Shown here: positions 43,656-52,106 of the stretch, one piece after another | How positions within the stretch are numbered: position 1 is the stretch's first letter | Layout of the letters: every line of letters starts with the position of its first letter | From: Silicimonas sp. | GTDB lineage: Bacteria; Pseudomonadota; Alphaproteobacteria; Rhodobacterales; Rhodobacteraceae | Assembly: GCA_022826385.1 (NCBI GenBank) | Contig: JAJDUZ010000057.1 | Coordinates: forward strand, 1-60,454 | Length of the DNA stretch: 60,454 bases | Direction of reading: 5' to 3' | The notes under the pieces: model-generated | Told to the model about the DNA's origin: nothing | What the model saw: the letters and a program-made list of their open reading frames with translations, nothing else | Database searches by the model: none | Position numbers and translations under genes: made by a program

Positions 43656-44117
43656 TCAGCCCTCTTCCAGGAAATCTCCGGCCTGGAACGTGCCGAAATT
43701 CGAGAAGAGCTGCCGCAGGAAGCCGACACCTTGCGTGTTCGCGGTCGTGACCCGGCGCGACAGGCGGACGACGCGGCCGTCCTCAAGCCCGAAGCGCTCG
43801 ATATTCTCAACCACCCCGGCCTCGGTAAAACTAACGGCGACGACTTCGCGATTGACCTCGACCGGCGCGCGCCAGAGGAAGCGTTCGTAATCGGACTGCA
43901 CATAGTACCAGCCGCGGTCGTCAATGATCCCGCGCGTCCCGGGGCGTCCCAGAATGCGGCCTGTGGTGTCCTTGGTGTCGATGCCGACCTTCACTTCTTT
44001 CAGAAGCGTGTCGTCGGGCACATAGCCGTGGCTGTCGCGCAGCGTCTGCGCACAGGCCGACAAAAGAACCATGGCGGCCAGCACGGCCCACATTCTCAAG
44101 ATGACTTTCATCGACAT
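43656..44117 (-). CDS. bamE: Outer-membrane assembly lipoprotein BamE (SmpA/OmlA)
   Basis: A 153-residue lipoprotein: signal peptide with lipobox LSAC (Cys22), then the SmpA/OmlA fold (HGYVPDDTLLKEVKVGIDTKDTTGRILGRPG, about 30-60; GWYYVQSDYERFLW). BamE is a non-essential part of the Bam machine that inserts outer-membrane proteins. ATG 44117. It is divergent from the DUF177 gene, the usual order in Rhodobacterales. Confidence 0.92.
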   Translation of the reverse strand: MSMKVILRMWAVLAAMVLLSACAQTLRDSHGYVPDDTLLKEVKVGIDTKDTTGRILGRPGTRGIIDDRGWYYVQSDYERFLWRAPVEVNREVVAVSFTEAGVVENIERFGLEDGRVVRLSRRVTTANTQGVGFLRQLFSNFGTFQAGDFLEEG

Positions 44118-44187
44118 ACCCGACCCTTGCGTCCTGTCTCTTTCCCCGGCATAGCGACAGACCGATCCCGGTTCAAGGAGGGGCGCC

Positions 44188-44727
44188 ATGCATGACACCC
44201 ACGTTCTGACCACATCCAAGGTCACCGCGACCGAGACCTTCGAGCTGCGCCCGGACGAGGCCCAACGGGCCGAAATCGCCGGACGGCTGGAGCTTCTGGC
44301 CTTGCGCAAGCTGAGCTTCGCAGGCGCGGTCAAACCCTCGGGCGCGCGTGACCTGACGCTGGACGCCAAGCTTGGCGCGACGGTCGTGCAGCCTTGCGTG
44401 GTCACGGGCGACCCGGTGACAACACGGATCGATGTGCCGGTGCTGCGCGCCTATCTCGCTGAAATGGACGAACCCAGTGCCGAGGAAGCCGAGATGCCCG
44501 AGGATGATACGGCCGAACCGCTGCCAACCGAGATCGACCTGACCGCCGTCATGGAAGAAGCTCTGGTTCTGGCCCTGCCGGACTGGCCGCGCGCCAATGG
44601 CGTGGATCCCGTCGACCTGACGGTGACCGAGCCGGGCGTCGCCCCGATGACCGACGACGACGCCAAGCCCTTTGCCGGGCTGAAAGCCTTGCGCGACAAG
44701 CTTTCGGGGGACGGGGACAACACCTGA
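44188..44727 (+). CDS. DUF177 (YceD) family protein
   Basis: A 179-residue YceD/DUF177 protein. The family is linked to 23S rRNA/50S maturation because it is nearly always next to rpmF. TLDAKLGATVVQPCVVTGDPVTTRIDVPV (about 55-83) is the conserved core with one cysteine, and ALVLALPDWPR follows an acidic stretch. ATG 44188 has AAGGAGG upstream. rpmF follows after 239 nt containing a repeat. Confidence 0.9.
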   Translation: MHDTHVLTTSKVTATETFELRPDEAQRAEIAGRLELLALRKLSFAGAVKPSGARDLTLDAKLGATVVQPCVVTGDPVTTRIDVPVLRAYLAEMDEPSAEEAEMPEDDTAEPLPTEIDLTAVMEEALVLALPDWPRANGVDPVDLTVTEPGVAPMTDDDAKPFAGLKALRDKLSGDGDNT

Positions 44728-44746
44728 CACGGGCTTGCGCTGGCGC

Positions 44747-44832
44747 CTTCATCTCTTCCCAAATACGCCCGCCGGAGGCGTCGCGCCTGCCGCAGGCAGG
44801 CGCAAAACATCACTTGCGCCGCAGGCGCGCAA
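44747..44832 (-). repeat. Short dispersed repeat, copy 3, with two GC hairpins
   Basis: CTTCATCTCTTCCCAAATAC, then GC, a hairpin GCGCCTGC/GCAGGCGC (44783-44803) and TGCGCCGCAGGCGCGCAAT (44815-44832). The first part is identical over 22 nt to a stretch inside argS. It lies between the DUF177 gene and rpmF. Confidence 0.8.
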
Positions 44833-44966
44833 TAAAGGGAAATCCGCGCTTGCGTTTCAAGGGAATCGCAGTATGTTCCGCCCTTCACCTGAACAATGGG
44901 TTGGACAGGGGCGCTTTCAGCGCGTAAGACCCCGCTGACCAACGCTACGGAACCGAGGATTAGGAC

Positions 44967-45173
44967 ATGGCTGTCCCTCAGAATAAAGTCTCGCCGTCCC
45001 GCCGGAACAACCGCCGTGCACACGACGCGCTGACCGCCGCCAACCCGGCGGAATGCCCGAACTGCGGCGAACTCAAGCGCCCGCATCACGTATGCGGTGC
45101 CTGTGGACATTACGCTGACCGCGAAGTCGTTGCTCAGGCCGACGAGATCGACCTGGACGAAGACGCGGCCTAA
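44967..45173 (+). CDS. rpmF: 50S ribosomal protein L32
   Basis: A 68-residue L32: [20 protein letters not shown] at the start and four zinc-type cysteines in [20 protein letters not shown] 44967. Upstream is a small stem-loop (GGGGCGCTTTCAGCGC, about 44907-44922) that may mark the leader. plsX follows 26 nt downstream. Confidence 0.97.
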   Translation: MAVPQNKVSPSRRNNRRAHDALTAANPAECPNCGELKRPHHVCGACGHYADREVVAQADEIDLDEDAA

Positions 45174-45199
45174 GCGCCCCGTCCGCGCCGGGAAGGGCG

Positions 45200-46309
45200 A
45201 TGACGGAACCACTCCAGAACGGACGCGCTGAAAAGCGCATCACCATTTCGGTCGACGCCATGGGCGGCGACCTTGGGCCGGCAGCGATTGTTGCCGGCAT
45301 TTCCAAATCCTGTGCCAAAAATCCCAACATTGCGTTCCTTGTCTTCGGACCGGAGAACGAGCTTGCCCCCCAGATCGCCAAGCGCAAACTGGGCGACCGC
45401 TGCGAAGTGCGCGACGTCCGCGACTACGTGAAGATGGACGACAAGCCGGCGCAGGTGATGCGACACGGCAAGGGCACCACCATGTGGGCCGCAGTTGATG
45501 CCGTGAAGAACGGCGAGGCGGATGCCGTTGTCTCTTGCGGGAATACCGGGGCGTTGATGGCGGTCTCGATGCTGGCCTTGCGCAAACTGCCGGGTGTCGA
45601 CCGGCCGGCTATCGCCATTCTCTGGCCCTCGCAGAACCCCGGCGGCTTCAACGTGATGCTGGATGTCGGCGCGGACGTGCGGGCGGATGCCAAGGATTTG
45701 GTGCAATACGCGCTGATGGGCGCGTCCTATGCAAGAAACGGTCTCGGCCTGAAACGGCCCCGGATCGGGCTTCTGAATGTCGGCACGGAAGAGAACAAGG
45801 GCCGCCCCGGCATTCGCGAGGCACATGACCTGATCGCCCGCAGCGCGCCGGGCGCCGAGTTCGAATTTACCGGCTTCGTCGAAGGCGGCGACATTCCCTC
45901 GGACCGGGTCGACGTGATCGTCACCGACGGCTTCACCGGCAATGTCGCCCTGAAGACCGGCGAAGGCACGGCGCAGTTGATCCGCGATCTGTTGCGGGAA
46001 GCCTTCCGCGCCACCCCCCTTTCGCGCATTGCGGCCCTTCTCGCGCTCACGTCGCTGCGCCGCCTCTCCAAGCGGATCGATCCCCGGCACGTCAATGGCG
46101 GCGTGTTCCTCGGGCTGAATGGCACCGTGGTCAAAAGCCACGGCTCGGCCGACGCGACCGGCGTCAGCGCGGCGATCAAGCTGGCCTTCCGGCTGGCCGA
46201 GAGCGACTTCAACAACCGCCTTGCGGCACGGGTTGCATCTTTGGACCTCAGCCCTCAGGATAGCCAGACAGAACAGGCCGAAACGGCCGTCAAAGAGCAG
46301 GCAAAATGA
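45200..46309 (+). CDS. plsX: Phosphate acyltransferase PlsX
   Basis: A 369-residue enzyme that makes acyl-phosphate from acyl-ACP for phospholipid synthesis. ISVDAMGGDLGP (about 16-27), VSCGNTGALMA, GLLNVGTEENKG, VIVTDGFTGNVALKT and FLGLNGTVVKSHGSAD are diagnostic. It overlaps fabH by 4 nt. Confidence 0.97.
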   Translation: MTEPLQNGRAEKRITISVDAMGGDLGPAAIVAGISKSCAKNPNIAFLVFGPENELAPQIAKRKLGDRCEVRDVRDYVKMDDKPAQVMRHGKGTTMWAAVDAVKNGEADAVVSCGNTGALMAVSMLALRKLPGVDRPAIAILWPSQNPGGFNVMLDVGADVRADAKDLVQYALMGASYARNGLGLKRPRIGLLNVGTEENKGRPGIREAHDLIARSAPGAEFEFTGFVEGGDIPSDRVDVIVTDGFTGNVALKTGEGTAQLIRDLLREAFRATPLSRIAALLALTSLRRLSKRIDPRHVNGGVFLGLNGTVVKSHGSADATGVSAAIKLAFRLAESDFNNRLAARVASLDLSPQDSQTEQAETAVKEQAK

Positions 46310-47277
46310 CAATACGCGCGGTTGTTCGGGGGGTTGGACATTATCTGCCCGAACGCGTTGTTCCGAACGCATGGTTCGAGGACAGGATCGACACCACCGA
46401 CGACTGGATCAAATCCCGCTCGGGGATCGAACGTCGGCATTTTGCCGCCGATGGTGAAACCACCTCGGATCTCGCGGCCAACGCGGCCAATGCGGCGCTG
46501 GACATAGCGGGCCTGAAGGCCGACGAGATCGACGCGCTGATCGTCGCGACCTCGACCGCCGACCTCACCTTCCCGTCTGCCGCCACCATGGTGCAGCACC
46601 GGATCGGCATGACCGGCGGGTTCGCGTTCGACGTGCAGGCCGTCTGCGCCGGCTTCGTTTTCGCGCTGAGCCAGGCCAATGCCCTGATCGTCTCGGGCCA
46701 GGCCAAACGTGCGCTGGTCATCGGGGCGGAAACCTTCAGCCGGATCATCGATTTCGAAGACCGGGCGACCTCGGTCCTGTTCGGCGACGGTGCGGGCGCC
46801 TTGGTGCTGGAAGCCGCAGACGGCGACGGCAGCACAGCGGATCGCGGCATTCTGGCCACCGACCTCAACAGCGACGGCAGTTTCCGCGACATCCTCTATG
46901 TCGATGGCGGCGTGTCCACCCAGACCACCGGGTATCTGCGGATGCAGGGCAAGGAAGTCTTCCGCCACGCGGTCGAGAAGCTGGCCGCCACCGCGCATAC
47001 CGCGCTTGGCAAGGTTGGCCTGACCGGCGACGATGTCGACTGGATCGTGCCGCATCAGGCCAATCTCAGGATCATCAAATCGACCGCCTCGAAGATGGGC
47101 GTCGGCATGGACCGCGTTGTGGTCACCGTTCAGGATCACGGCAACACCTCGGCCGCGTCGATCCCGCTGGCCCTGACGCTGGGCGTCGCCAATGGGCAGA
47201 TCAAGGAAGGCGACCTGATCGTCACCGAAGCCATCGGCGGCGGCCTCGCCTGGGGCGCTGTGGTTCTGCGCTGGTAG
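46306..47277 (+). CDS. fabH: 3-oxoacyl-ACP synthase III
   Basis: A 323-residue condensing enzyme that starts fatty-acid synthesis from acetyl-CoA and malonyl-ACP. The catalytic triad is Cys114 (VCAGF), His250 (VPHQANLRI) and Asn280 (DHGNTSAAS). ATG 46306 overlaps the plsX end in ATGA, so the two lipid enzymes are co-translated. Confidence 0.97.
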   Translation: MTIRAVVRGVGHYLPERVVPNAWFEDRIDTTDDWIKSRSGIERRHFAADGETTSDLAANAANAALDIAGLKADEIDALIVATSTADLTFPSAATMVQHRIGMTGGFAFDVQAVCAGFVFALSQANALIVSGQAKRALVIGAETFSRIIDFEDRATSVLFGDGAGALVLEAADGDGSTADRGILATDLNSDGSFRDILYVDGGVSTQTTGYLRMQGKEVFRHAVEKLAATAHTALGKVGLTGDDVDWIVPHQANLRIIKSTASKMGVGMDRVVVTVQDHGNTSAASIPLALTLGVANGQIKEGDLIVTEAIGGGLAWGAVVLRW

Positions 47278-47279
47278 CG

Positions 47280-47603
47280 CTAGCCGCTTGACGACAGACG
47301 CAAACCGATCGCGCCCACAAGGATCAGGGCAATGAAGCCGTATTGCATCGGCGCAAGCCGGTCTCCGAAGATCACCATCCCCAGAACCGAGGCGCCGACG
47401 ATCCCAAGCCCGGCCCAAAGCGCATAAGCCAACCCGACAGGCAAATCGCGCAGCGCGGGTGCCAGGGCCCAGAAGCAGAGCGCATAGAACAGGATCGAGG
47501 CCGTGCCCCAGTGCCACTTCTCGAACCCGTTCGAAAGCTTCAGGAAAAGCGTGCCCGCAATCTCGAGAAAGATTGCCAAAGTCAGGAACCCCCAGGCAGA
47601 CAT
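47280..47603 (-). CDS. Small multidrug resistance family transporter
   Basis: A 107-residue protein with four membrane segments. Glu14 in FLEIAGTLFLK is the conserved proton/substrate residue, and VGLAYALWAGLGIV (about 56-69) is the SMR signature. It may export guanidinium or cationic drugs (SugE/EmrE type); the class cannot be fixed. It is inserted opposite to the fabH-ihfA direction, 2 nt from the fabH stop. The 47604-47854 gap upstream holds its promoter and that of ihfA. Confidence 0.9.
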   Translation of the reverse strand: MSAWGFLTLAIFLEIAGTLFLKLSNGFEKWHWGTASILFYALCFWALAPALRDLPVGLAYALWAGLGIVGASVLGMVIFGDRLAPMQYGFIALILVGAIGLRLSSSG

Positions 47604-47854
47604 GATCGCATCCTTGTGATGTTTCCCGGTGTTTGGCAGAAGCAGACCGTTGGATCAAGCGTCTCGGCAGGGACCGCAAAAACGCCATCCCGGTCAGGTG
47701 CATTCTGCAGTTGCAAAGGGCGAAAACCCGCCAAACATGGCAAATGCCCTATGCGTCACGCCGAATGAACGCCGATTCCCAAGGTCTTGATATTGACTCG
47801 GAAAATCATCACGCCCATGGTGTTGGAATTATAAGAAAACGTCAGGGGGATAGG

Positions 47855-48157
47855 ATGACAGGGAAGACGTTGACCCGTATGGATCTGAGCGATGCTGTGT
47901 TCCGGGAAGTCGGGCTCAGCCGGAACGAGTCGGCACAACTCGTCGAAAGCGTTCTGCAGCACATGTCCGATGCACTTGTTGACGGTGAACAGGTCAAGAT
48001 TTCCTCCTTCGGTACATTCTCCATTCGTGACAAGGCCGCCCGGGTCGGGCGCAATCCGAAGACCGGCGAAGAGGTTCCCATTCACCCCCGCCGGGTTCTG
48101 ACCTTCCGCCCGTCTCACCTGATGAAAGACCGCGTGGCCGCTGGCAACAAGGGTTGA
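47855..48157 (+). CDS. ihfA: Integration host factor subunit alpha
   Basis: A 100-residue HU/IHF-family DNA-bending protein. [20 protein letters not shown] starts the helical body, [30 protein letters not shown] carries the beta arm with the intercalating Pro region. Length and N-terminus fit IhfA rather than HU. ATG 47855 has AGGGGGATAGG upstream. Gene order with the MerR-like gene is typical of Rhodobacterales. Confidence 0.95.
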   Translation: MTGKTLTRMDLSDAVFREVGLSRNESAQLVESVLQHMSDALVDGEQVKISSFGTFSIRDKAARVGRNPKTGEEVPIHPRRVLTFRPSHLMKDRVAAGNKG

Positions 48158-48161
48158 GGGC

Positions 48162-48920
48162 TTGGCCGAGAAATCCCGAGACGCGTTTCGGACAATCTCC
48201 GAAGTGGCTGACTGGCTGGACGTGCCGACGCATGTCCTGCGGTTCTGGGAGTCGCGGTTCAGCCAGATCAAACCTGTGAAACGCGCGGGCGGACGCCGGT
48301 ATTACCGACCCTCGGACATGCGCGTGATCGGTGGCGTCAAGGTGCTGCTGCATGATCAGGGCATGACCATTCGCGGTGTGCAGAAGCTCTTCCGCGAAGA
48401 AGGCATCAAACATGTCTCGGGCTATGCGCCCGAGTTGTTCGGCGAAGAGGACGCGGACGAGGCCGCATCCGTTCTGAACGAAGAGGCGTTGCAACTGGCC
48501 GCCCGCCCGGCCCCGGCGGCACGCTCGACACGCGAGGCGGCACCGGATCCCGAGGTGGCTTCGGAACCCGAGAGTGACACCCCGGACGAGGCCGCCGCCG
48601 ACCCGGGCCCAGCCGACGCGCCGGACGTGGTCTTCCGGCGACGCACAACACCGGTGGCGCCCGCACCGGAAGACGGTGCTCCGGACGGATCGGCCGAGGG
48701 CGAGTTGCCGCTGGAAGAACCAGCCGCTGCGGCACCCGCGATCCCGGCCACGCCCGACGTACCCGCGACCGACCCGGACGACGATTCCGACGCCCATCGG
48801 CGCGATCCGGGCATTGCCGCGCGCCTGCGCATCGCGGCCCCGGAAACACTCGTTGCGCATCGCGAAGTCCTGGTTGCTGCGGCCGAACGCCTGCGGGCAC
48901 TGGCCGACCGTCCTGACTGA
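48162..48920 (+). CDS. MerR-family transcriptional regulator with long acidic linker
   Basis: A 252-residue protein. Residues about 9-76 form a MerR HTH and wing: [47 protein letters not shown]. Then comes a Pro/Ala/Asp/Glu-rich low-complexity linker (about 110-215) and a short helical C-terminus ([19 protein letters not shown]). There are no metal-binding cysteines. Start is TTG 48162 with GAGGG upstream, 4 nt after ihfA. This type always follows ihfA in related genomes, but its target is unknown. Confidence 0.88.
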   Translation: MAEKSRDAFRTISEVADWLDVPTHVLRFWESRFSQIKPVKRAGGRRYYRPSDMRVIGGVKVLLHDQGMTIRGVQKLFREEGIKHVSGYAPELFGEEDADEAASVLNEEALQLAARPAPAARSTREAAPDPEVASEPESDTPDEAAADPGPADAPDVVFRRRTTPVAPAPEDGAPDGSAEGELPLEEPAAAAPAIPATPDVPATDPDDDSDAHRRDPGIAARLRIAAPETLVAHREVLVAAAERLRALADRPD

Positions 48921-48984
48921 CATAAGCGAATGCACGATATCCGCCCTTGCCCTGCCCGGCATTTTACGCCAGAACGCGATCCGT

Positions 48985-49062
48985 CGGGCTATGGCGCAGC
49001 CTGGTTAGCGCGTCCGTCTGGGGGACGGAAGGTCGCAGGTTCGAATCCTGCTAGCCCGACCA
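48985..49062 (+). tRNA. tRNA-Pro (GGG)
   Basis: A 78-nt cloverleaf with encoded CCA. Acceptor CGGGCTA/TAGCCCG, D arm GCGC..GCGC, anticodon stem TCCGT/ACGGA with loop CTGGGGG (anticodon GGG), T arm GCAGG-TTCGAAT-CCTGC. Unlike tRNA-Met in this window it has no 3'-end repeats behind it. Confidence 0.95.
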
Positions 49063-49126
49063 ATCAACCGACAACAAGGTCCGCGAAGCCCTTGTCCGGA
49101 GCGACAAGCGGCACCGGATCGACAGT

Positions 49127-49200
49127 GCGTATTTGGGAAAAGATGAAAGACAATTTGAGTCAAATTTTCGGCTTCATCTCTTTGAAAATACGCAAATCCC
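49127..49200. repeat. Nested palindrome: two inverted dispersed repeats around a 15-bp palindrome
   Basis: An inverted copy of the dispersed repeat (GCGTATTTGGGAAAAGATG, from 49127) faces a direct copy (CTTCATCTCTTTGAAAATAC, from 49172). Between them is the perfect palindrome AATTTGA-G-TCAAATT (49152-49166). It lies between tRNA-Pro and the dCTP deaminase gene. Confidence 0.85.
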
Positions 49201-49225
49201 CCGCTTCCCGTCGCGAGCCGCGCTG

Positions 49226-50302
49226 ATGTCCGGCGTGCTGCCTGATACCGCGATCCAGGGGCTCATCGACGCGGCCCATGTTATCAGTGGGGCCGGTTGG
49301 GCCGCAGGACAGGTGCAACCGGCCTCGCTTGACCTGCGCCTTGGCGAACGGGCTTTCCGGGTGCGGGCCTCGTTTCTGGCCGGAACCGGTCACACGGTGG
49401 CCGAGCGGCTGGACGATTTCACCATGCACGAGATCGACCTGACGGACGGCGCGGTGCTGGAAAAGGGCTGTGTCTATGTCGTGCCACTGCTGGAACGTCT
49501 GGACCTGCCGCCAAACCTTTCCGGCGCGGCCAGTGCGAAATCCTCGATCGGTCGGCTTGATCTGCTGACCCGCATCATCACCGATCATGGCACCGAGTTC
49601 GACCGGGTGCCGCAAGGCTATACCGGCCCGCTTTATGTCGAGATCTGCCCGCAGAGCTTTTCCGTCATTGCCCGCACCGGCCAGTTGCTGAACCAGATCA
49701 TCTTCCGGGACGGTCAGACCGTGATCGATGACGAGGCGCTCCGCGCCTTGCACCGCGAGACGCCGATTGTCTCGGGCGATGCGGTGATTTCGGGGGGGCT
49801 TGGGTTCTCGGTCGATCTGCGCCCCGAAGGCAGTACGCTGGTCGGCTACCGGGCCAAGCCGCATACGGGCGTTGTCGATCTGGCGAAGCTCGCGCATTAC
49901 GACCCGCGCGACTACTGGGAAGAAGTGCGGACCGATACCGGCTGGATCATCCTTGATCCCGGTGCGTTCTATATTCTGGTCAGCCGCGAGGCGATCGTCA
50001 TCCCCCCCACCCATGCCGCCGAGATGGCGCCTTACCTTGCCATGGTCGGTGAGTTCCGGGTGCATTATGCGGGCTTCTTCGACCCCGGTTTCGGCTGGGC
50101 CGAGGCCGGGGGTGCCGGGTCACGCGGTGTGCTGGAAGTGCGCTGCCACGAGGCGCCCTTTGTGCTGGAGCACGGGCAAGTGGTGGGGCGGCTGATTTAT
50201 GAGCGTATGGCCGACATGCCCAGCACGCTTTACGGGCGCGAGATCAAGTCAAACTATCAAGGTCAGGGCTTGAAACTGTCAAAGCACTTCCGCGCGCCCT
50301 AG
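49226..50302 (+). CDS. dcd: dCTP deaminase (long, two-domain form)
   Basis: A 358-residue 2'-deoxycytidine 5'-triphosphate deaminase of the long alphaproteobacterial type, made of two Dcd/dUTPase-like domains. VQPASLDLRLG (about 31-41), SGAASAKSSIGRLDLLTRIITDHG (about 108-131) and GYTGPLYVEICP match the first domain; EVRCHEAPFVLEHGQVVGRLIYERM is the second. It produces dUTP for dTMP synthesis. ATG 49226. Its stop overlaps the convergent Hint gene by 4 nt. Confidence 0.9.
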   Translation: MSGVLPDTAIQGLIDAAHVISGAGWAAGQVQPASLDLRLGERAFRVRASFLAGTGHTVAERLDDFTMHEIDLTDGAVLEKGCVYVVPLLERLDLPPNLSGAASAKSSIGRLDLLTRIITDHGTEFDRVPQGYTGPLYVEICPQSFSVIARTGQLLNQIIFRDGQTVIDDEALRALHRETPIVSGDAVISGGLGFSVDLRPEGSTLVGYRAKPHTGVVDLAKLAHYDPRDYWEEVRTDTGWIILDPGAFYILVSREAIVIPPTHAAEMAPYLAMVGEFRVHYAGFFDPGFGWAEAGGAGSRGVLEVRCHEAPFVLEHGQVVGRLIYERMADMPSTLYGREIKSNYQGQGLKLSKHFRAP

Positions 50303-51372
50303 AACGCCTCGGCCACCAATCGCGCTTCATGCCGGGTCGCACATCGACGGGCCGTCACGAAACCCGTTTCGCTTGTCTGCAACGCCGGGAAGAACCGCTC
50401 GAACTCGGCATGCGCGTCGGGCAGCGACGCGCGCGTTTCCTGTCCGGGACAGAAACTTTCGGTGGGAATGCCTTCCGAGAAGACAACCTCGTGGCGGTCG
50501 AACAGGATGTGCCAATAGCGCACGCCATCGTCGTCGATTTCTTCGGGTGACAGCACGCGGGCGCGTCCGGCTTCGGCGATATGCTTGGCCGAGACCAGCA
50601 CATCCTCGCCGCAGGCCATCTGAGCGCTCCAGCCGCCGAAGAAGACGCGGTGCTGGGGCGAGACGATCAGGCGGCGCCCGTCGAATTCGAGCAGCACCGG
50701 GCGCAGCCGGGCGTCGTCCTGCAGTTGCTGGCGGGTGAAGGTCACGTGACCGACCCAGCGGACGGGTTGTGCGCCGTGGTCAAGGGTCAGGACAAGGTCG
50801 CCTGCGCGCAGGTCTTCAACGGCGATCGGGCCATCCGGGGTGTCGATCCGGGTGCCCTCGGTGAAACAGGGTGGGACGAAATACTCGGTATAGAGCGTTT
50901 CATTCTGCCGCGGACCTTCTGAATTCGACACAACCGTCAACGGTACGCCGACTGGCGGGAAATCATCGAGGAAGGCCAGACCTTCGACAGTCCGATAGGA
51001 GGGGTTGGTGCCCGGTTCGTTGATGTTGAAGCCCATCAACGTGTACCTGTTGCCGTCGGGGTCTTCGAGTGTCAGCGTGTATTCGGCCTCCACATCGGTG
51101 CCTGCAGCAAAGCTTACGCCGTTATAGGTGACCGGGTTGGTCAGGGACTGATTGCCGTCATTATCCGCGAAGTAGTCATCATTATCTGTAATGGTGACAA
51201 CCTGAAAACTATTTGAATTCAAGGTGATGGTTTCACCAACCAGATGTTCGCCCGTGCCTTGGGTGATGCCCGACAACACGGCACCGCTCGAGATCGTGAT
51301 CTCGTCTTCTTCGAGCGTATACAGATCGAAATCGGGCAAAGCAGACCCAACCCTCGGCGAGAGCGCCCCCAC
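50299..51372 (-). CDS. Hint (Hedgehog/intein) domain protein
   Basis: A 357-residue protein. Residues about 168-310 form a Hint domain: catalytic Cys169 in PPCFTEGTRIDTPDGPIAVEDLRAGDLV, then HGAQPVRWVGHVTF and LIVSPQHRVFF, in which the His is the block B/TxxH-like residue. The N-terminal 165 residues are acidic and Asn/Asp/Thr-rich with repeats such as DPDGNRYTLMGFNIN, looking secreted; no signal peptide is seen, so type I export is possible. Such Hint proteins are frequent in Rhodobacterales and of unknown role. Start is GTG 51372 with no clear ribosome-binding site, so the true start may differ. Confidence 0.82.
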   Translation of the reverse strand: MGALSPRVGSALPDFDLYTLEEDEITISSGAVLSGITQGTGEHLVGETITLNSNSFQVVTITDNDDYFADNDGNQSLTNPVTYNGVSFAAGTDVEAEYTLTLEDPDGNRYTLMGFNINEPGTNPSYRTVEGLAFLDDFPPVGVPLTVVSNSEGPRQNETLYTEYFVPPCFTEGTRIDTPDGPIAVEDLRAGDLVLTLDHGAQPVRWVGHVTFTRQQLQDDARLRPVLLEFDGRRLIVSPQHRVFFGGWSAQMACGEDVLVSAKHIAEAGRARVLSPEEIDDDGVRYWHILFDRHEVVFSEGIPTESFCPGQETRASLPDAHAEFERFFPALQTSETGFVTARRCATRHEARLVAEAF

Positions 51373-51444
51373 GGCGTTAATGGATATTAAGAATTTGTTA
51401 ACACTGGGGCAATCCAGCGTAAGGGGAAAGAGCGGATATTCGCG

Positions 51445-51954
51445 TCAGATTGGCTTCATCATGAAGACCGCATGGGGCCGGATCTCGTCGCTTGCCGCAA
51501 CCTCGCTGCCCTCATAGGCGCCGATGCGTTCAAAACCTTCGGCCTCGTACAAGGCGATCGCGGTCTGCAAGCCGTGGATGGTATCCAGATACATCGCGGT
51601 CTTTCCCAGCCCGCGCGCCGCCTCGATCGTGTGATAGAGCATCCGCCGGCCCAGCCCCGTGCCACGGGCAGCCTCGCTGACATAGAGGCGTTTCAACTCG
51701 ACATCCTGCCCCGGCATAGGTTTCAGGAAGGCCATCGCCAACAAATTGCCGTCGCGCTCGGCCACATAGGCCCGGCCCAGCGGCGGCACGTACTTTCCAA
51801 GCGTCTCCATCATGTCGGCCACCAACTGGGCCGGCGCGATCTGAACGCCTTCCTTGGCCAATTCGCCGGTCACGATGCGGAAATAGTCGAGCAGCATCGG
51901 CTCGAGTGCCCGAACCTGTTCGGGTTCGGTCAGTTCACGGATGAGGGCGGTCAC
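51445..51954 (-). CDS. GNAT-family N-acetyltransferase
   Basis: A 169-residue GNAT enzyme. Motif A is LKRLYVSEAARGTGLGRRMLYHTI (about 87-110), which binds acetyl-CoA; GFERIGAYEGS follows. Substrate unknown. Start is GTG 51954, overlapping the stop of the 51-aa gene upstream (ATGTGA), suggesting coupling to the scpA-scpB operon. Confidence 0.85.
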   Translation of the reverse strand: MTALIRELTEPEQVRALEPMLLDYFRIVTGELAKEGVQIAPAQLVADMMETLGKYVPPLGRAYVAERDGNLLAMAFLKPMPGQDVELKRLYVSEAARGTGLGRRMLYHTIEAARGLGKTAMYLDTIHGLQTAIALYEAEGFERIGAYEGSEVAASDEIRPHAVFMMKPI

Positions 51955-52106
51955 ATCCGGCGGATGCGGTTGATCATCCGAACCTGCTGCGCCGCGTTCT
52001 TGGCCTGCGGATCGTCCTCCGAAGGCTTCTGCTTCTTGGCAAACCAGCGCATGCCATAGCGCATCAACATGTTCATACCCATGCGGATCAGTCTGTCAGT
52101 GTTCAC
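51951..52106 (-). CDS. Small basic protein after scpB (51 aa)
   Basis: GTG 52106 to TGA 51951 encodes 51 residues beginning MNTDRLIRMGMNMLMRYGMRW and ending MINRIRRM. It is Met/Arg-rich in the first half. It overlaps scpB by 11 nt and the GNAT gene by 3 nt, so it is embedded in the operon. I recall similar small genes near scpB or tat genes in Rhodobacterales but know no function. Overlaps at both ends and clean codon use support coding. Confidence 0.6.
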   Translation of the reverse strand: MNTDRLIRMGMNMLMRYGMRWFAKKQKPSEDDPQAKNAAQQVRMINRIRRM

